Below are positions 25,654 to 34,161 of a DNA stretch of 64,000 nt, one piece after another. The notes under the pieces are model-generated. The model saw only the letters and a list, made by a program, of their open reading frames with translations. It had not been told where the DNA came from and searched no databases. Within the stretch, counting starts at the first letter, position 1; each line of letters begins with the position of its first letter. This DNA is from Paraburkholderia rhynchosiae. Its GTDB lineage: Bacteria > Pseudomonadota > Gammaproteobacteria > Burkholderiales > Burkholderiaceae. The stretch is from the NCBI RefSeq assembly GCF_002879865.1, contig NZ_PNXY01000025.1:1-64000 (forward strand), read 5' to 3'. The position numbers and the translations under genes are program-made.

Positions 25654-28600
25654 CGCCGGGCCCTGACTTCCCCATTGTTGGCGTGGGGGCCTCGGCCGGT
25701 GCAGTCGAGGCGCTGGAAGGCTTTTTCCGCGGCATGCCGGACAAGCCCGGTCTGGCGTGCGTGATCATCACTCACCTGAGCCCCAATCGCGAAAGCATGC
25801 TGCCGGAGATTGTCGCGCGTTTTACCGACATGCCCGTGCACGCCATTGCCGACGGCACGCCGATCGAACCCGACAACGTGTACCTGCTGCCCACCGACGC
25901 CGTCGTGAGCGTCGCGAACAGGACGCTCCATGTTCACGAGCAGGACAAGGCCCGGCGCGAGCGCAAACCCATCGATGTTTTCTTGAGCACGCTCGCGGCC
26001 GACGTCGGCGAAATGTCCGCTGGCGTGATCCTGTCCGGCGCGGACTCCGACGGCACCCTGGGCATCAAGGCCATCAAGGAGCGCGGCGGCCTCACGCTGG
26101 CGCAGTCCGGCGACGGATTCGGCCCGCACCATTCGGACATGCCGAGGAGCGCGATCTCCACGGGCCTCGTCGACTTCGCGGTACCGGCCGAGGAAATGGG
26201 TGCGAAGCTCGCCAACTTCGCTGCAGGCGTCTTCACGCTAGACGGGCTAACCGCCAATGCAGGCGCGCAAGACGACGGCAGTGAATTCAAGGAAGCGCGC
26301 AACGCAATCTATTCGATTCTGCGCAGCCAGGTCGGGCACGACTTCAGCGGTTACAAGGTCAAGACTTTTCTGCGCCGCGTGCAACGGCGCATGCAGGTTC
26401 TCGAGATCAAAACTGCCGAAGCCTACGTGACGAGGCTCGGCAAAGACCCGGAAGAAGTGGCCGCCCTTTTTCGCGATCTGCTGATCAACGTCACCAGCTT
26501 TTTCCGCGATGCGCAGGCGTTCGATACGCTCGCGGAAGTGGTCCTTCCCAAACTGCTGGACGGGCGCGGCCCCGACGACGCCGTGCGCGTGTGGGTGCCC
26601 GGCTGTGCGACCGGTGAAGAAGTCTATTCAATCGCGATGCTGCTGCGCGAGCAGATGGACGGCCGTGATCCGCCGCCGCGTGTGCAGATCTTTGCCACCG
26701 ACATCGACGACGGCGCGCTCGCCGTCGCGCGTGCGGCGCGCTATCCGCTGGCGCTGCTCGACGGCGTCTCCGAAGAGCGGCGGCAGCGATTCTTCGTTCA
26801 GGACGCGAGCAGCTACGTGCTGGCAAAGGAAGTGCGCGACCTCTGTATTTTCTCGCCGCACAGCGTCATTCGCGACCCGCCTTTTTCGCGCATCGACCTC
26901 GTATCGTGCCGCAATCTGCTGATCTATTTCGGTACTGAAATCCAGAACCAGGTCATCCCGACGTTTCACTACGCGTTGCGCCCGGACGGTTATCTGTTTC
27001 TCGGCACGTCAGAGAACGTCAGCCAGTTCGACGAGCTGTTTACCCCCGTGGAGAAAAAGCATCGGATCTTCCGGCGCAGAGCGGACGTCGCGCCGCAGAT
27101 CCGTTTGCCGCTGACGGTCGCCGCGCTGAAGATCGGGCATATGGGTCCGCTTACGCCGGCGCGTCCGTCGCTCGGGGGCGCGGGGCTGCGGCACATGGTA
27201 GACAACCACATGCTCGAGCGGTTCACCCCGCCGCATGTGCTCGTCACTCGCGATGGCGACGTCGTCTACTATTCGAGCCGCACCGGCAAGTATCTGGAGG
27301 CGGCACCGGGCGTGCCGACGCGGCAACTCTTCGCCCTGGCGCGCAAGGGACTGAGCCTCGATTTGCGGTCGGTGTTTCGCGAGGCCGTCGAATCGGGCCG
27401 CCCGGCTACGCGCGAAGGCGTCGTCGTCGAGAGTGAAGACGGCCGTGTGCAGGTGATCTGCCTCACTGTCGAACCGCTGACCGAGCAGCCGCACGGCGAG
27501 CGCATGTATCTCGTCGTCTTCGAGGACCTGGGTCCGGTTCTCGCGCGCGAAGAGGCGCTCGCGCGCGCGCAGTCCATGCACGACGGCAGCGCCGCACAGT
27601 TCGAAAAGGAGTTGCGCGATACGCGCGAGCGCCTTCAATCAATGATCGAGGAGTACGAGACTGCGCTCGAGGAACTGAAATCGTCGAACGAGGAACTGGT
27701 CTCGGTCAACGAGGAACTGCAGTCGTCGAATGAAGAGCTGGAGGCATCGAAGGAAGAACTCGTCTCGCTCAACGAGGAACTGCATACGGTCAATCTCGAA
27801 CTGAACGGCAAGATCGATGCGCTCGACCGGTCCAACAGCGACCTGCAGAACCTGTTTGAGAGCACCTCGGTTGCGACTGTATTTCTCGACCGCAATCTGG
27901 TCATCCGGTCGTTCACGCCGGCAATGGGGAGCATCTTCCATATTCGTTCCGTCGACCGCGGCCGCCCGATCACGGAACTCGTCAGCCGTCTCGATCTCCC
28001 CGGGCTGGAAGACGATATCCAGACCGTCTTCAGGACGAATCAGCCGAGAGAACGCCAGGTGAGCAGCAAGGAAGGCCTTGCGCATTTTCTGGTGCGTCTC
28101 GCCCCTTATCGCAACGGCGACCGGCAGACCGATGGTGTGGTGATTGCGTTCGTCGACATAACGGGCATGGTGCATGCGGAAGAACGTCAGGAGGTGCTGA
28201 TTGCCGAGTTGCAGCATCGCACGCGCAATCTGCTGGCAGTGATCCAGTCGATCGCGCAGCAGACACTCGCGGGCGATCCGGCACTGGAGACGTTCACGAG
28301 CCGCCTCGCGGCACTGGGCCGCCTGCAGGGGCTCATCGGCGAAGCGAACGGTAATCTGATCGACCTCTCCGAAATCGTGCGCCTCGAGTTCGATGCGCTC
28401 GGCGTGGCGGACAGTCGGCGGATCGAAGTAAGCGGCCCGGTTGTGCCGCTGGGTTTCCGGAACGTGCAAACAATTGCACTCGTGCTGCACGAACTGGCAA
28501 CGAATGCAGTCAAGTACGGTGCATTGAAGGACGACCGGGCGCGGCTCGTCGTGCGCTGGCGTGTCGAACCGGGAACATCCGGTGCTGCATCGCTCATATT

Positions 28601-28772
28601 CGACTGGCTGGAAAGCGGCATGCGCCTGGCGCCGGACAGCAGCAAGACCGGTTTCGGCCGCCAGTTGATCGAAAAGGCGCTGAAGTTCACGCTCGGCGCA
28701 AAGACGGCGCTGACTTTCAATCAGGACGGCGTCTCGTGTCATATCGAAATACCGCTGCCGTCGGTGCGTTAG
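25650..28772 (+). CDS. CheB-CheR-PAS-HWE hybrid histidine kinase
   Basis: 1040 residues. The CheB methylesterase domain (about 8-190) has the serine motif VGASAGAVEA and the VILSGADSDGTLG segment. The CheR methyltransferase domain (about 210-480) has VWVPGCATGEEVYSIA. A long Glu/Leu heptad coiled coil (about 650-720, SSNEELVSVNEELQ repeats) precedes a PAS domain. The HWE/HisKA_2 kinase has phospho-acceptor His856 in LQHRTRNLLAVIQSIA and FDWLESG. No transmembrane segment is seen, so the input is cytosolic. The adjacent receiver protein is the obvious partner. Confidence 0.93.
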   Translation: MTPGPDFPIVGVGASAGAVEALEGFFRGMPDKPGLACVIITHLSPNRESMLPEIVARFTDMPVHAIADGTPIEPDNVYLLPTDAVVSVANRTLHVHEQDKARRERKPIDVFLSTLAADVGEMSAGVILSGADSDGTLGIKAIKERGGLTLAQSGDGFGPHHSDMPRSAISTGLVDFAVPAEEMGAKLANFAAGVFTLDGLTANAGAQDDGSEFKEARNAIYSILRSQVGHDFSGYKVKTFLRRVQRRMQVLEIKTAEAYVTRLGKDPEEVAALFRDLLINVTSFFRDAQAFDTLAEVVLPKLLDGRGPDDAVRVWVPGCATGEEVYSIAMLLREQMDGRDPPPRVQIFATDIDDGALAVARAARYPLALLDGVSEERRQRFFVQDASSYVLAKEVRDLCIFSPHSVIRDPPFSRIDLVSCRNLLIYFGTEIQNQVIPTFHYALRPDGYLFLGTSENVSQFDELFTPVEKKHRIFRRRADVAPQIRLPLTVAALKIGHMGPLTPARPSLGGAGLRHMVDNHMLERFTPPHVLVTRDGDVVYYSSRTGKYLEAAPGVPTRQLFALARKGLSLDLRSVFREAVESGRPATREGVVVESEDGRVQVICLTVEPLTEQPHGERMYLVVFEDLGPVLAREEALARAQSMHDGSAAQFEKELRDTRERLQSMIEEYETALEELKSSNEELVSVNEELQSSNEELEASKEELVSLNEELHTVNLELNGKIDALDRSNSDLQNLFESTSVATVFLDRNLVIRSFTPAMGSIFHIRSVDRGRPITELVSRLDLPGLEDDIQTVFRTNQPRERQVSSKEGLAHFLVRLAPYRNGDRQTDGVVIAFVDITGMVHAEERQEVLIAELQHRTRNLLAVIQSIAQQTLAGDPALETFTSRLAALGRLQGLIGEANGNLIDLSEIVRLEFDALGVADSRRIEVSGPVVPLGFRNVQTIALVLHELATNAVKYGALKDDRARLVVRWRVEPGTSGAASLIFDWLESGMRLAPDSSKTGFGRQLIEKALKFTLGAKTALTFNQDGVSCHIEIPLPSVR

Positions 28773-28800
28773 CCGGCAGCGGCGTCAGGAGGGGTCGAAC

Positions 28801-29178
28801 ATGGCGTTCGCGAACGTGCTGACAGGTCAGAGAATCATGGTGGTCGAGGACGACTACCTGGTCGCGCTAGCGCTTTCCACCGTGCTGGAAGGCGCCGGCG
28901 CAAGCGTCGTGGGACCGATCGCGGGCGCACAGGAAGCCGTCACACTGCTGGAAGAAGGCAACGAACACATCGACGCGGCGATTCTCGACGTCGATCTGAA
29001 CGGCGAGCCCTCTTATCCGGTGGCGGACGCGCTCGCGTCACGGCATATACGGTTCGTATTCGCGACGGGGTACGGAATCGACGCGGTCGATGCCCGCTAT
29101 CGTCATTACCCGCGGTGTCAGAAACCGTTCGATCATCACGCGCTTTTCAAGGCGCTGAGCGCGAGCGGGAGCGGATGA
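28801..29178 (+). CDS. Stand-alone response regulator receiver protein
   Basis: 125 residues, a single receiver domain: acidic VVEDDYL (15-20), phospho-acceptor Asp63 in ILDVDLNGE, and the C-terminal Lys in CQKPFD. No output domain. It lies 28 bases after the CheB-CheR kinase and is the likely phosphate acceptor, similar to receivers paired with HWE kinases. Confidence 0.9.
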   Translation: MAFANVLTGQRIMVVEDDYLVALALSTVLEGAGASVVGPIAGAQEAVTLLEEGNEHIDAAILDVDLNGEPSYPVADALASRHIRFVFATGYGIDAVDARYRHYPRCQKPFDHHALFKALSASGSG

Positions 29179-29230
29179 CCGCCATCGCTTTACTCCGGGG
29201 GCGTTAGCCGCGCCCTTTCCTGCGCCGCTC

Positions 29231-29272
29231 CTGTACAGGGCACCATTTCCGAAACCGTACAGGTACTGTACC
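29231..29272. promoter_or_regulatory. TGTAC-rich inverted repeats upstream of the LysE gene
   Basis: CTGTACAG at 29231-29238, GTACAG at 29257-29262, and the perfect palindrome GGTACTGTACC at 29262-29272 all carry TGTAC/GTACA. They lie 55-96 bases upstream of the exporter start. They may be operators for the adjacent MocR-type regulator (29960-31375), which is inferred only from proximity. Confidence 0.4.
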
Positions 29273-29326
29273 GGCAACGCTCGCTAGAATGCTCCCAACG
29301 TCCTCTGCCAGACACCGGAGCCTGCC

Positions 29327-29953
29327 ATGTCTTATCTCACGCTCAGCGCGCTGCCCGCCGGCATTCTGTTCGCGCTCGTCACCACGATCACACCAGGCCC
29401 GAATAACACGATGCTGCTGGCCTCAGGCGTCAACTTCGGCTTTCGTCGCACGCTGCCGCATGTGTCTGGCATCAGCGCAGGCGTGGTGCTGTTGATGCTG
29501 TCAGTCGGCATCGGCCTGGGCGAAGCCTTCGTTCACTTTCCGGTGCTATACACGGTGCTCGAGGTCGCAAGCGTTGCGTACCTGCTGTATCTCGCGTGGA
29601 AAATCGGCACGTCGGGCGAATTGAAGGTCAAGAACGGCAAGCATCGGCCGATGAAATTTTACGAAGCCATCGCTTTCCAGTGGGTCAATCCGAAGGCATG
29701 GATGATGGTGCTGACCGCCGCCACGACGATCCACCTCAGCGAGAGCTACAGCATGAACGCCGTCGCGATGGCGGTGCTTTTCTATGTGATCGGCTTTCCG
29801 TGCATCTGCCTGTGGGCCGGTTTCGGCACGGCGATGCGGCGCGTGCTGTCCGACCCGAAGCGTCTGCGCGTCTTCAACGTCGCGATGGCGCTGCTGCTGG
29901 TGCTCTCGCTGTATCCGATCGCGCTGAAGCTGATTAGCGGCGCCGGCGCCTGA
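29327..29953 (+). CDS. LysE/RhtB-family amino acid exporter
   Basis: 208 residues with about six membrane helices and the LysE opening FALVTTITPGPNNTMLLASG, where the Pro-Gly-Pro-Asn motif is conserved. Exports amino acids or related metabolites; substrate not determinable. Convergent with the MocR gene, 6 bases apart. LysE genes next to MocR regulators are a common arrangement. Confidence 0.9.
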   Translation: MSYLTLSALPAGILFALVTTITPGPNNTMLLASGVNFGFRRTLPHVSGISAGVVLLMLSVGIGLGEAFVHFPVLYTVLEVASVAYLLYLAWKIGTSGELKVKNGKHRPMKFYEAIAFQWVNPKAWMMVLTAATTIHLSESYSMNAVAMAVLFYVIGFPCICLWAGFGTAMRRVLSDPKRLRVFNVAMALLLVLSLYPIALKLISGAGA

Positions 29954-29959
29954 GCGCGG

Positions 29960-31375
29960 CTAGACTGTCCCGCGCGCCACTCGCTCGATGAAGCGCCACA
30001 GCCCGTCGTCGGTCGAATAGGGCGCGTTGAAGCGGAACCACGGGCTCGGCGCGTCGTCGGGACGGAAGTAGGAACCGGGCGCAAGCCAGATGCCGTGCGT
30101 GAGCGCGGCGGTCGCCACGTCGCCGGCGCGCGTGGGATCGATCGGCAAGCGCGCCCACAGAAACAGCCCCGCTCGCGGGCGATGAAACACTTCGAGACCG
30201 AGCGAATCGAGCCGCTCCTCGACGGTTGCATGCGCAAGCTTCAGCCGCTCGTTCACGGCTTCCACGTGGCGCGCGTAGCGCCCTTCGAGCAGCACCTTGT
30301 CCACGATCCGTTCGATCGCCTCCGACGACGTCAGCCCCACCGCCATCTTCGTGCGCGCCAGTTCGCGCAATACCGCTTGCTCGGCGACCACATAGCCGCA
30401 GCGCAGCCCAGGCGTCACCGTCTTTGAGAAACCGCTGACATACAGCACGCGCTGCAAGCCTTCCATCGCGGCAAAAAGCGGCGCACCCGAGGGCGCAAGC
30501 TCGCGGCTCACGTCGTCCTCGATCACCCACATGCGCTGACGCTCGGCAATCTGCAGCAAGCGGAAAGCCGCTGACATGCCGAAGGTCGCGCCGGTCGGAT
30601 TCTGCAGCGTCGTGTTGACGAAGATTGCCTTCGGCTTGTGTTGCGCGACGAGCGCTTCCAGCACATCGGTATCGACACCGGCGGGCGTGCGCGGCACGCC
30701 ATGCACGACGAGTCCCGCCAGCTTGAGAATCTGCAGCAGGTTGCAGTAACCCGGATCTTCGACGATCACTGCGTCGCCCGCGCGCAGCAACGTCCGCACG
30801 ATCAGATCGAGCCCCTGCGTCGCGCCTTGCGTGAGCAGCACGTTGGAGACGTCCACGGGCAGGCCGCGCCGGTCGAGTTGCTCGGCGATGCGCTCGCGCA
30901 GCGGCGCGAATCCGTATGGATGGCCGTAATCGCCGAGCCGCGCGGCGGGCACGCGGCTCATCGCGCGCAGCGCATGTTGGAGACCGGTCTCGTTGATCCA
31001 CTCGTTCGGCAGCCAACCGCCGCCCGACTTGATCGGCACCGAATGATCGGCGAACACATCGGACAGCAGCCAGGTGGCGGTGAGGCTCGGCGGCTGCCAG
31101 TCGGTCACGGCGGCCCGCGCGGACGGCGAGCGCGCCGCCACCCGATAACCGGAGCCGCGCCGCGCGACCACGAGGCCCATCGACACCAGACGGTTGTACG
31201 CCTCGGTGACGGTGAAGGTGCTGAGATCGTGGCTGTGCGCCAGTTGCCGCACCGACGGCAGCAACGCGCCCGCGCGCAGCGACTGCGCCTCGATGGCGTG
31301 CGCGAAGCCTTGCACGACCTGCTCCACCAGCGTCGGCGCGGCGCGCCGGTCGCGCTCAAGGTTCAATTCGATCAT
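29960..31375 (-). CDS. MocR-type regulator (GntR winged helix fused to aminotransferase domain)
   Basis: 471 residues. GntR DNA-binding domain (about 10-80: LRAGALLPSVRQLAHSHDLSTFTVTEAYNRL) fused to a fold-type I aminotransferase domain that binds pyridoxal phosphate, including VSGFSKTVTPGLRCGY with the Schiff-base Lys. Such proteins sense amino acids or PLP and activate or repress nearby genes. I place the start at 31375, the usual family start (MIELNLERDR...); the open frame extends to 31435. Divergent from the transaminase gene. Confidence 0.88.
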   Translation of the reverse strand: MIELNLERDRRAAPTLVEQVVQGFAHAIEAQSLRAGALLPSVRQLAHSHDLSTFTVTEAYNRLVSMGLVVARRGSGYRVAARSPSARAAVTDWQPPSLTATWLLSDVFADHSVPIKSGGGWLPNEWINETGLQHALRAMSRVPAARLGDYGHPYGFAPLRERIAEQLDRRGLPVDVSNVLLTQGATQGLDLIVRTLLRAGDAVIVEDPGYCNLLQILKLAGLVVHGVPRTPAGVDTDVLEALVAQHKPKAIFVNTTLQNPTGATFGMSAAFRLLQIAERQRMWVIEDDVSRELAPSGAPLFAAMEGLQRVLYVSGFSKTVTPGLRCGYVVAEQAVLRELARTKMAVGLTSSEAIERIVDKVLLEGRYARHVEAVNERLKLAHATVEERLDSLGLEVFHRPRAGLFLWARLPIDPTRAGDVATAALTHGIWLAPGSYFRPDDAPSPWFRFNAPYSTDDGLWRFIERVARGTV

Positions 31376-31472
31376 GGTCAGGACGAAGATGACGGCCGCG
31401 GCGGACGGCCTAAAAGTGAACGACGCGCGCGGCAAGCTGGTGTTCGAGGCGCCGATCGGCGCGGCGCTGACG

Positions 31473-31558
31473 ACACAGTTACCGCCAATTCACCAACACA
31501 GTTAGCACGACACTGCGTCAACTGTTTATGCCGCCATTAAACCGCGAACGCTACAGTT
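31473..31558. promoter_or_regulatory. ACACAGTTA repeats between the MocR regulator and transaminase genes
   Basis: Two exact copies of ACACAGTTA (31473-31481 and 31496-31504, 23 bp apart) are followed by the inverse AACTGT at 31520-31525 and TACAGTT at 31552-31558. Direct repeats of this kind are typical MocR operators, so this may be the binding region for the adjacent regulator. Confidence 0.45.
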
Positions 31559-31637
31559 TTGGCTATGCCCGGCGGAGGTCCCCTTGGGGGACGCCCCAAA
31601 GAAGCTCCGCTCGGGGAACCACTTCGAGGAGAAACCC

Positions 31638-32966
31638 ATGACTTCGCGCCCCGTCATCGACGATCTGTCGTCTTTCTGGATGCCCTTTACCGCGAACCGC
31701 CAGTTCAAGGCCGCGCCGCGCCTGCTGGAATCGGCGAAGGGCATGTATTACCGCAGCACGGACGGCCGCGAGGTGCTCGACGGCTGCGCCGGTCTGTGGT
31801 GTGTGAACGCGGGCCACGGCCGCGACGAGATCGTCGCTGCAATCACGCAGCAACTCTCCACGCTCGACTTCGCGCCGACTTTCCAGATGGGTCACCCGCT
31901 CGCATTCGAAGCGGCCAGCAAGGTCGCCGAATTGATGCCTGAAGGCCTGGATCGCATTTTCTTCACGAACTCGGGCTCGGAATCGGTCGACACCGCGCTG
32001 AAGATGGCGCTCGCCTATCACCGCTCGCGCGGCGAGGCGCAACGCACGCGTCTGATCGGCCGCGAGCGCGGTTATCACGGCGTGGGCTTCGGCGGCATTT
32101 CGGTCGGCGGCATCGCGCCGAATCGCAAGACCTTCTCAGGCGCATTGCTGCCGGCGGTCGATCATCTGCCGCACACGCACAACCTGGAGCACAACGCATT
32201 CACTAAGGGCCAGCCGGCCTGGGGCGCGCATCTCGCGGACGAACTTGAGCGCATCGTGGCGCTGCACGATGCGTCGACGATTGCCGCGGTGATCGTCGAA
32301 CCGGTCGCCGGCTCGACGGGCGTGCTGATTCCGCCGCAAGGCTACTTGCAGAAGCTGCGCGAGATCTGCACGAAGCACGGCATCCTGCTGATTTTCGACG
32401 AAGTGATCACGGGCTTTGGCCGCGTCGGCAAGGCTACGGCGAGCGAATATTTCGGCGTCACGCCCGACCTGATCACGATGGCCAAGGCGATCAACAACGC
32501 GGCGATTCCGATGGGCGCTGTCGCGGCAAGCCGCACGGTCCACGATACGATCGTCAACGCCGCAGCGCAAGGCGCCATCGAGCTGTTTCACGGCTACACG
32601 TATTCGGCGCACCCGGTGGCAGCCGCTGCGGCCATCGCCACGCTCGACCTGTATCGCCGCGAGGGACTGTTCGAGCGCGCCGCATCGCTCGCGCCGACGT
32701 TCGAGGCTGCCGTCCACTCGCTGCGCGGCGCCAAGCACGTCAAGGACATCCGCAACCTCGGCATGATCGCGGGCATCGAACTCGAATCGCGCGACGGCGC
32801 ACCCGGCGCGCGCGCTTATGAAGCCTTCGTCAAATGCTTCGAGGCAGGGGTGCTCGTGCGCTTTACCGGCGACATCCTGGCGTTCTCGCCGCCGCTCATC
32901 ATCGACGAAGAGCAGATCGCGCATCTGTTCAAGACGGTCGACGACGTGCTGGCTACCGTGCAGTAA
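31638..32966 (+). CDS. Omega-amino acid--pyruvate aminotransferase (class III)
   Basis: 442 residues, PLP-dependent class III fold. Segments in order: GCAGLWCVNAGHGR, FTNSGSESVDTALKMA, YHGVGFGGISVGGI, LIFDEVITGFGRVG, and MAKAINNAAIPMG with Schiff-base Lys283. Closest by signature to beta-alanine:pyruvate (omega-amino acid) transaminases. GAGGAG precedes the ATG at 31638. Divergent from the MocR gene, which probably controls it. Ends before a strong terminator. Confidence 0.9.
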   Translation: MTSRPVIDDLSSFWMPFTANRQFKAAPRLLESAKGMYYRSTDGREVLDGCAGLWCVNAGHGRDEIVAAITQQLSTLDFAPTFQMGHPLAFEAASKVAELMPEGLDRIFFTNSGSESVDTALKMALAYHRSRGEAQRTRLIGRERGYHGVGFGGISVGGIAPNRKTFSGALLPAVDHLPHTHNLEHNAFTKGQPAWGAHLADELERIVALHDASTIAAVIVEPVAGSTGVLIPPQGYLQKLREICTKHGILLIFDEVITGFGRVGKATASEYFGVTPDLITMAKAINNAAIPMGAVAASRTVHDTIVNAAAQGAIELFHGYTYSAHPVAAAAAIATLDLYRREGLFERAASLAPTFEAAVHSLRGAKHVKDIRNLGMIAGIELESRDGAPGARAYEAFVKCFEAGVLVRFTGDILAFSPPLIIDEEQIAHLFKTVDDVLATVQ

Positions 32967-32973
32967 CACGAAG

Positions 32974-33010
32974 GGAAAAGGCGGCGCGCGGTTCGCGTGC
33001 CGCCTTTTCC
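32974..33010 (+). terminator. Rho-independent terminator after the transaminase gene
   Basis: GGAAAAGGCGGC (32974-32985) pairs exactly with GCCGCCTTTTCC (32999-33010) around a 13-base loop, with four T in the 3' arm. Eight bases after the stop codon. Confidence 0.7.
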
Positions 33011-33087
33011 TCACTGCGGTCTGAGCGCGTCAGAGCACCTCAATGCACCTCAGTGCGCGTCACTGAGCGCCCCGAACGTCACCGCGC

Positions 33088-33615
33088 TCAATGATGATGC
33101 GCGCGCGCAGCCCGCGTCTGAGCCGCCTTCTTTGCCGCGGCGGAACGGCCGGCCGCACCCTTCGTCGCAGCGGCTTTCTTCGCTGCGGCCGAGCGGCTCG
33201 CCGCCGGACGCTTCGCTGCCGCCGACTTCGCCTGCTTCGACATCGCCGAGTGCGACGCACCGGCCGTGCTTTCACGTTTCAGCACATTGGTGCTGGTGCG
33301 TGAGCGCTTTGCCGTCGACTCCTTGCTGGCCGTCTTCTTCCCAGCGCCCTTCTTCTGACCCGCTGCACTATCCTTCTCGGCTTTCTTACGCGTGGCCTCG
33401 CTCGTGGTGCCCTTCTTCGGCGCCTTCAGGTCAACGCCCGCGCGACGCGCTTCCGACAAGCCGATGGCGATGGCCTGCTTGGGCGACCTGACGCCGTGCT
33501 TGCCGGCGCGCACCTTGTCCACCTGTTCCTTGACGAACTCTCCAGCTTGCGTGCTCGACGACTTGCCGGCGCGTTTGTCGGCTTCGGCACGCTTGAGCGT
33601 TTTCTTTTCGGGCAT
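33088..33615 (-). CDS. DUF6496 protein with histone H1-like basic tail
   Basis: 175 residues. The N-terminal 70 residues (KKTLKRAEADKRAGKSSSTQAGEFVKEQVDKVRAGKH... with SPKQAIAIGLSEARRAG) match DUF6496. The rest is a long Lys/Ala/Arg/Ser repeat (AAAKKAAATKGAAGRSAAAKK) like eukaryotic H1 and bacterial nucleoid proteins. It is very basic and probably binds DNA. The start at 33615 is chosen because upstream sequence does not fit the family. Ends in AHHH. Confidence 0.8.
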   Translation of the reverse strand: MPEKKTLKRAEADKRAGKSSSTQAGEFVKEQVDKVRAGKHGVRSPKQAIAIGLSEARRAGVDLKAPKKGTTSEATRKKAEKDSAAGQKKGAGKKTASKESTAKRSRTSTNVLKRESTAGASHSAMSKQAKSAAAKRPAASRSAAAKKAAATKGAAGRSAAAKKAAQTRAARAHHH

Positions 33616-33769
33616 GACAGTTCTCCCATTGACTGTGGCCTCTGTCATGCAGCAATGCCTGTGCCGGGGCGGACGCGCAAATGCTCTGCGGGACTCGCGC
33701 CGTTCTCGCGGACGGCGTATGGTGTGGTCAAGGGTCGGCGCGTTGGACCGGCCTGAACGGGAGACATCC

Positions 33770-34021
33770 ATGAAGATCCCTACCGTGCGCGCGGGTGCGC
33801 ATATCGAAGGCGTGCACTGGATTGCCGAATACGCCGAAGACGTCCACGAGATTCGCATCTTTCGCGAAGGGCAGGAGGTGGACGTGCACGACGCGCCGCC
33901 GTCCCTGTTCGGCGACGAGGAGAACGCCGGCTCGAAGAGCACCGCGGACCATCGCGCGGTCGAGGCGGCCGTGCTGGCTTATTTGCGGCGCTTCGTGATG
34001 GAGCACGACGCAGAGGAATAG
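33770..34021 (+). CDS. Small acidic hypothetical protein
   Basis: 83 residues starting MKIPTVRAGAHIEGVHWIAE; includes EVDVHDAPPSLFGDEENAG and a helical end. GGGAGA precedes the ATG by 6-7 bases. I do not recognise a family. The strong ribosome site and clean codon use support it. Divergent from the DUF6496 gene. Confidence 0.65.
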   Translation: MKIPTVRAGAHIEGVHWIAEYAEDVHEIRIFREGQEVDVHDAPPSLFGDEENAGSKSTADHRAVEAAVLAYLRRFVMEHDAEE

Positions 34022-34161
34022 CGCGTTATCTTTATGTGAGCGGGTCGTGTATCGACAGACCGGCAAGCCGGCAGGCGTCGCGCAAAAGCGTGGGCTTTCG
34101 CGCACGCCCGCAGCCTGGGCGGCTGCAGGCGTAGCGGCTTGCAAGCACAGCCAGAGCAAAG

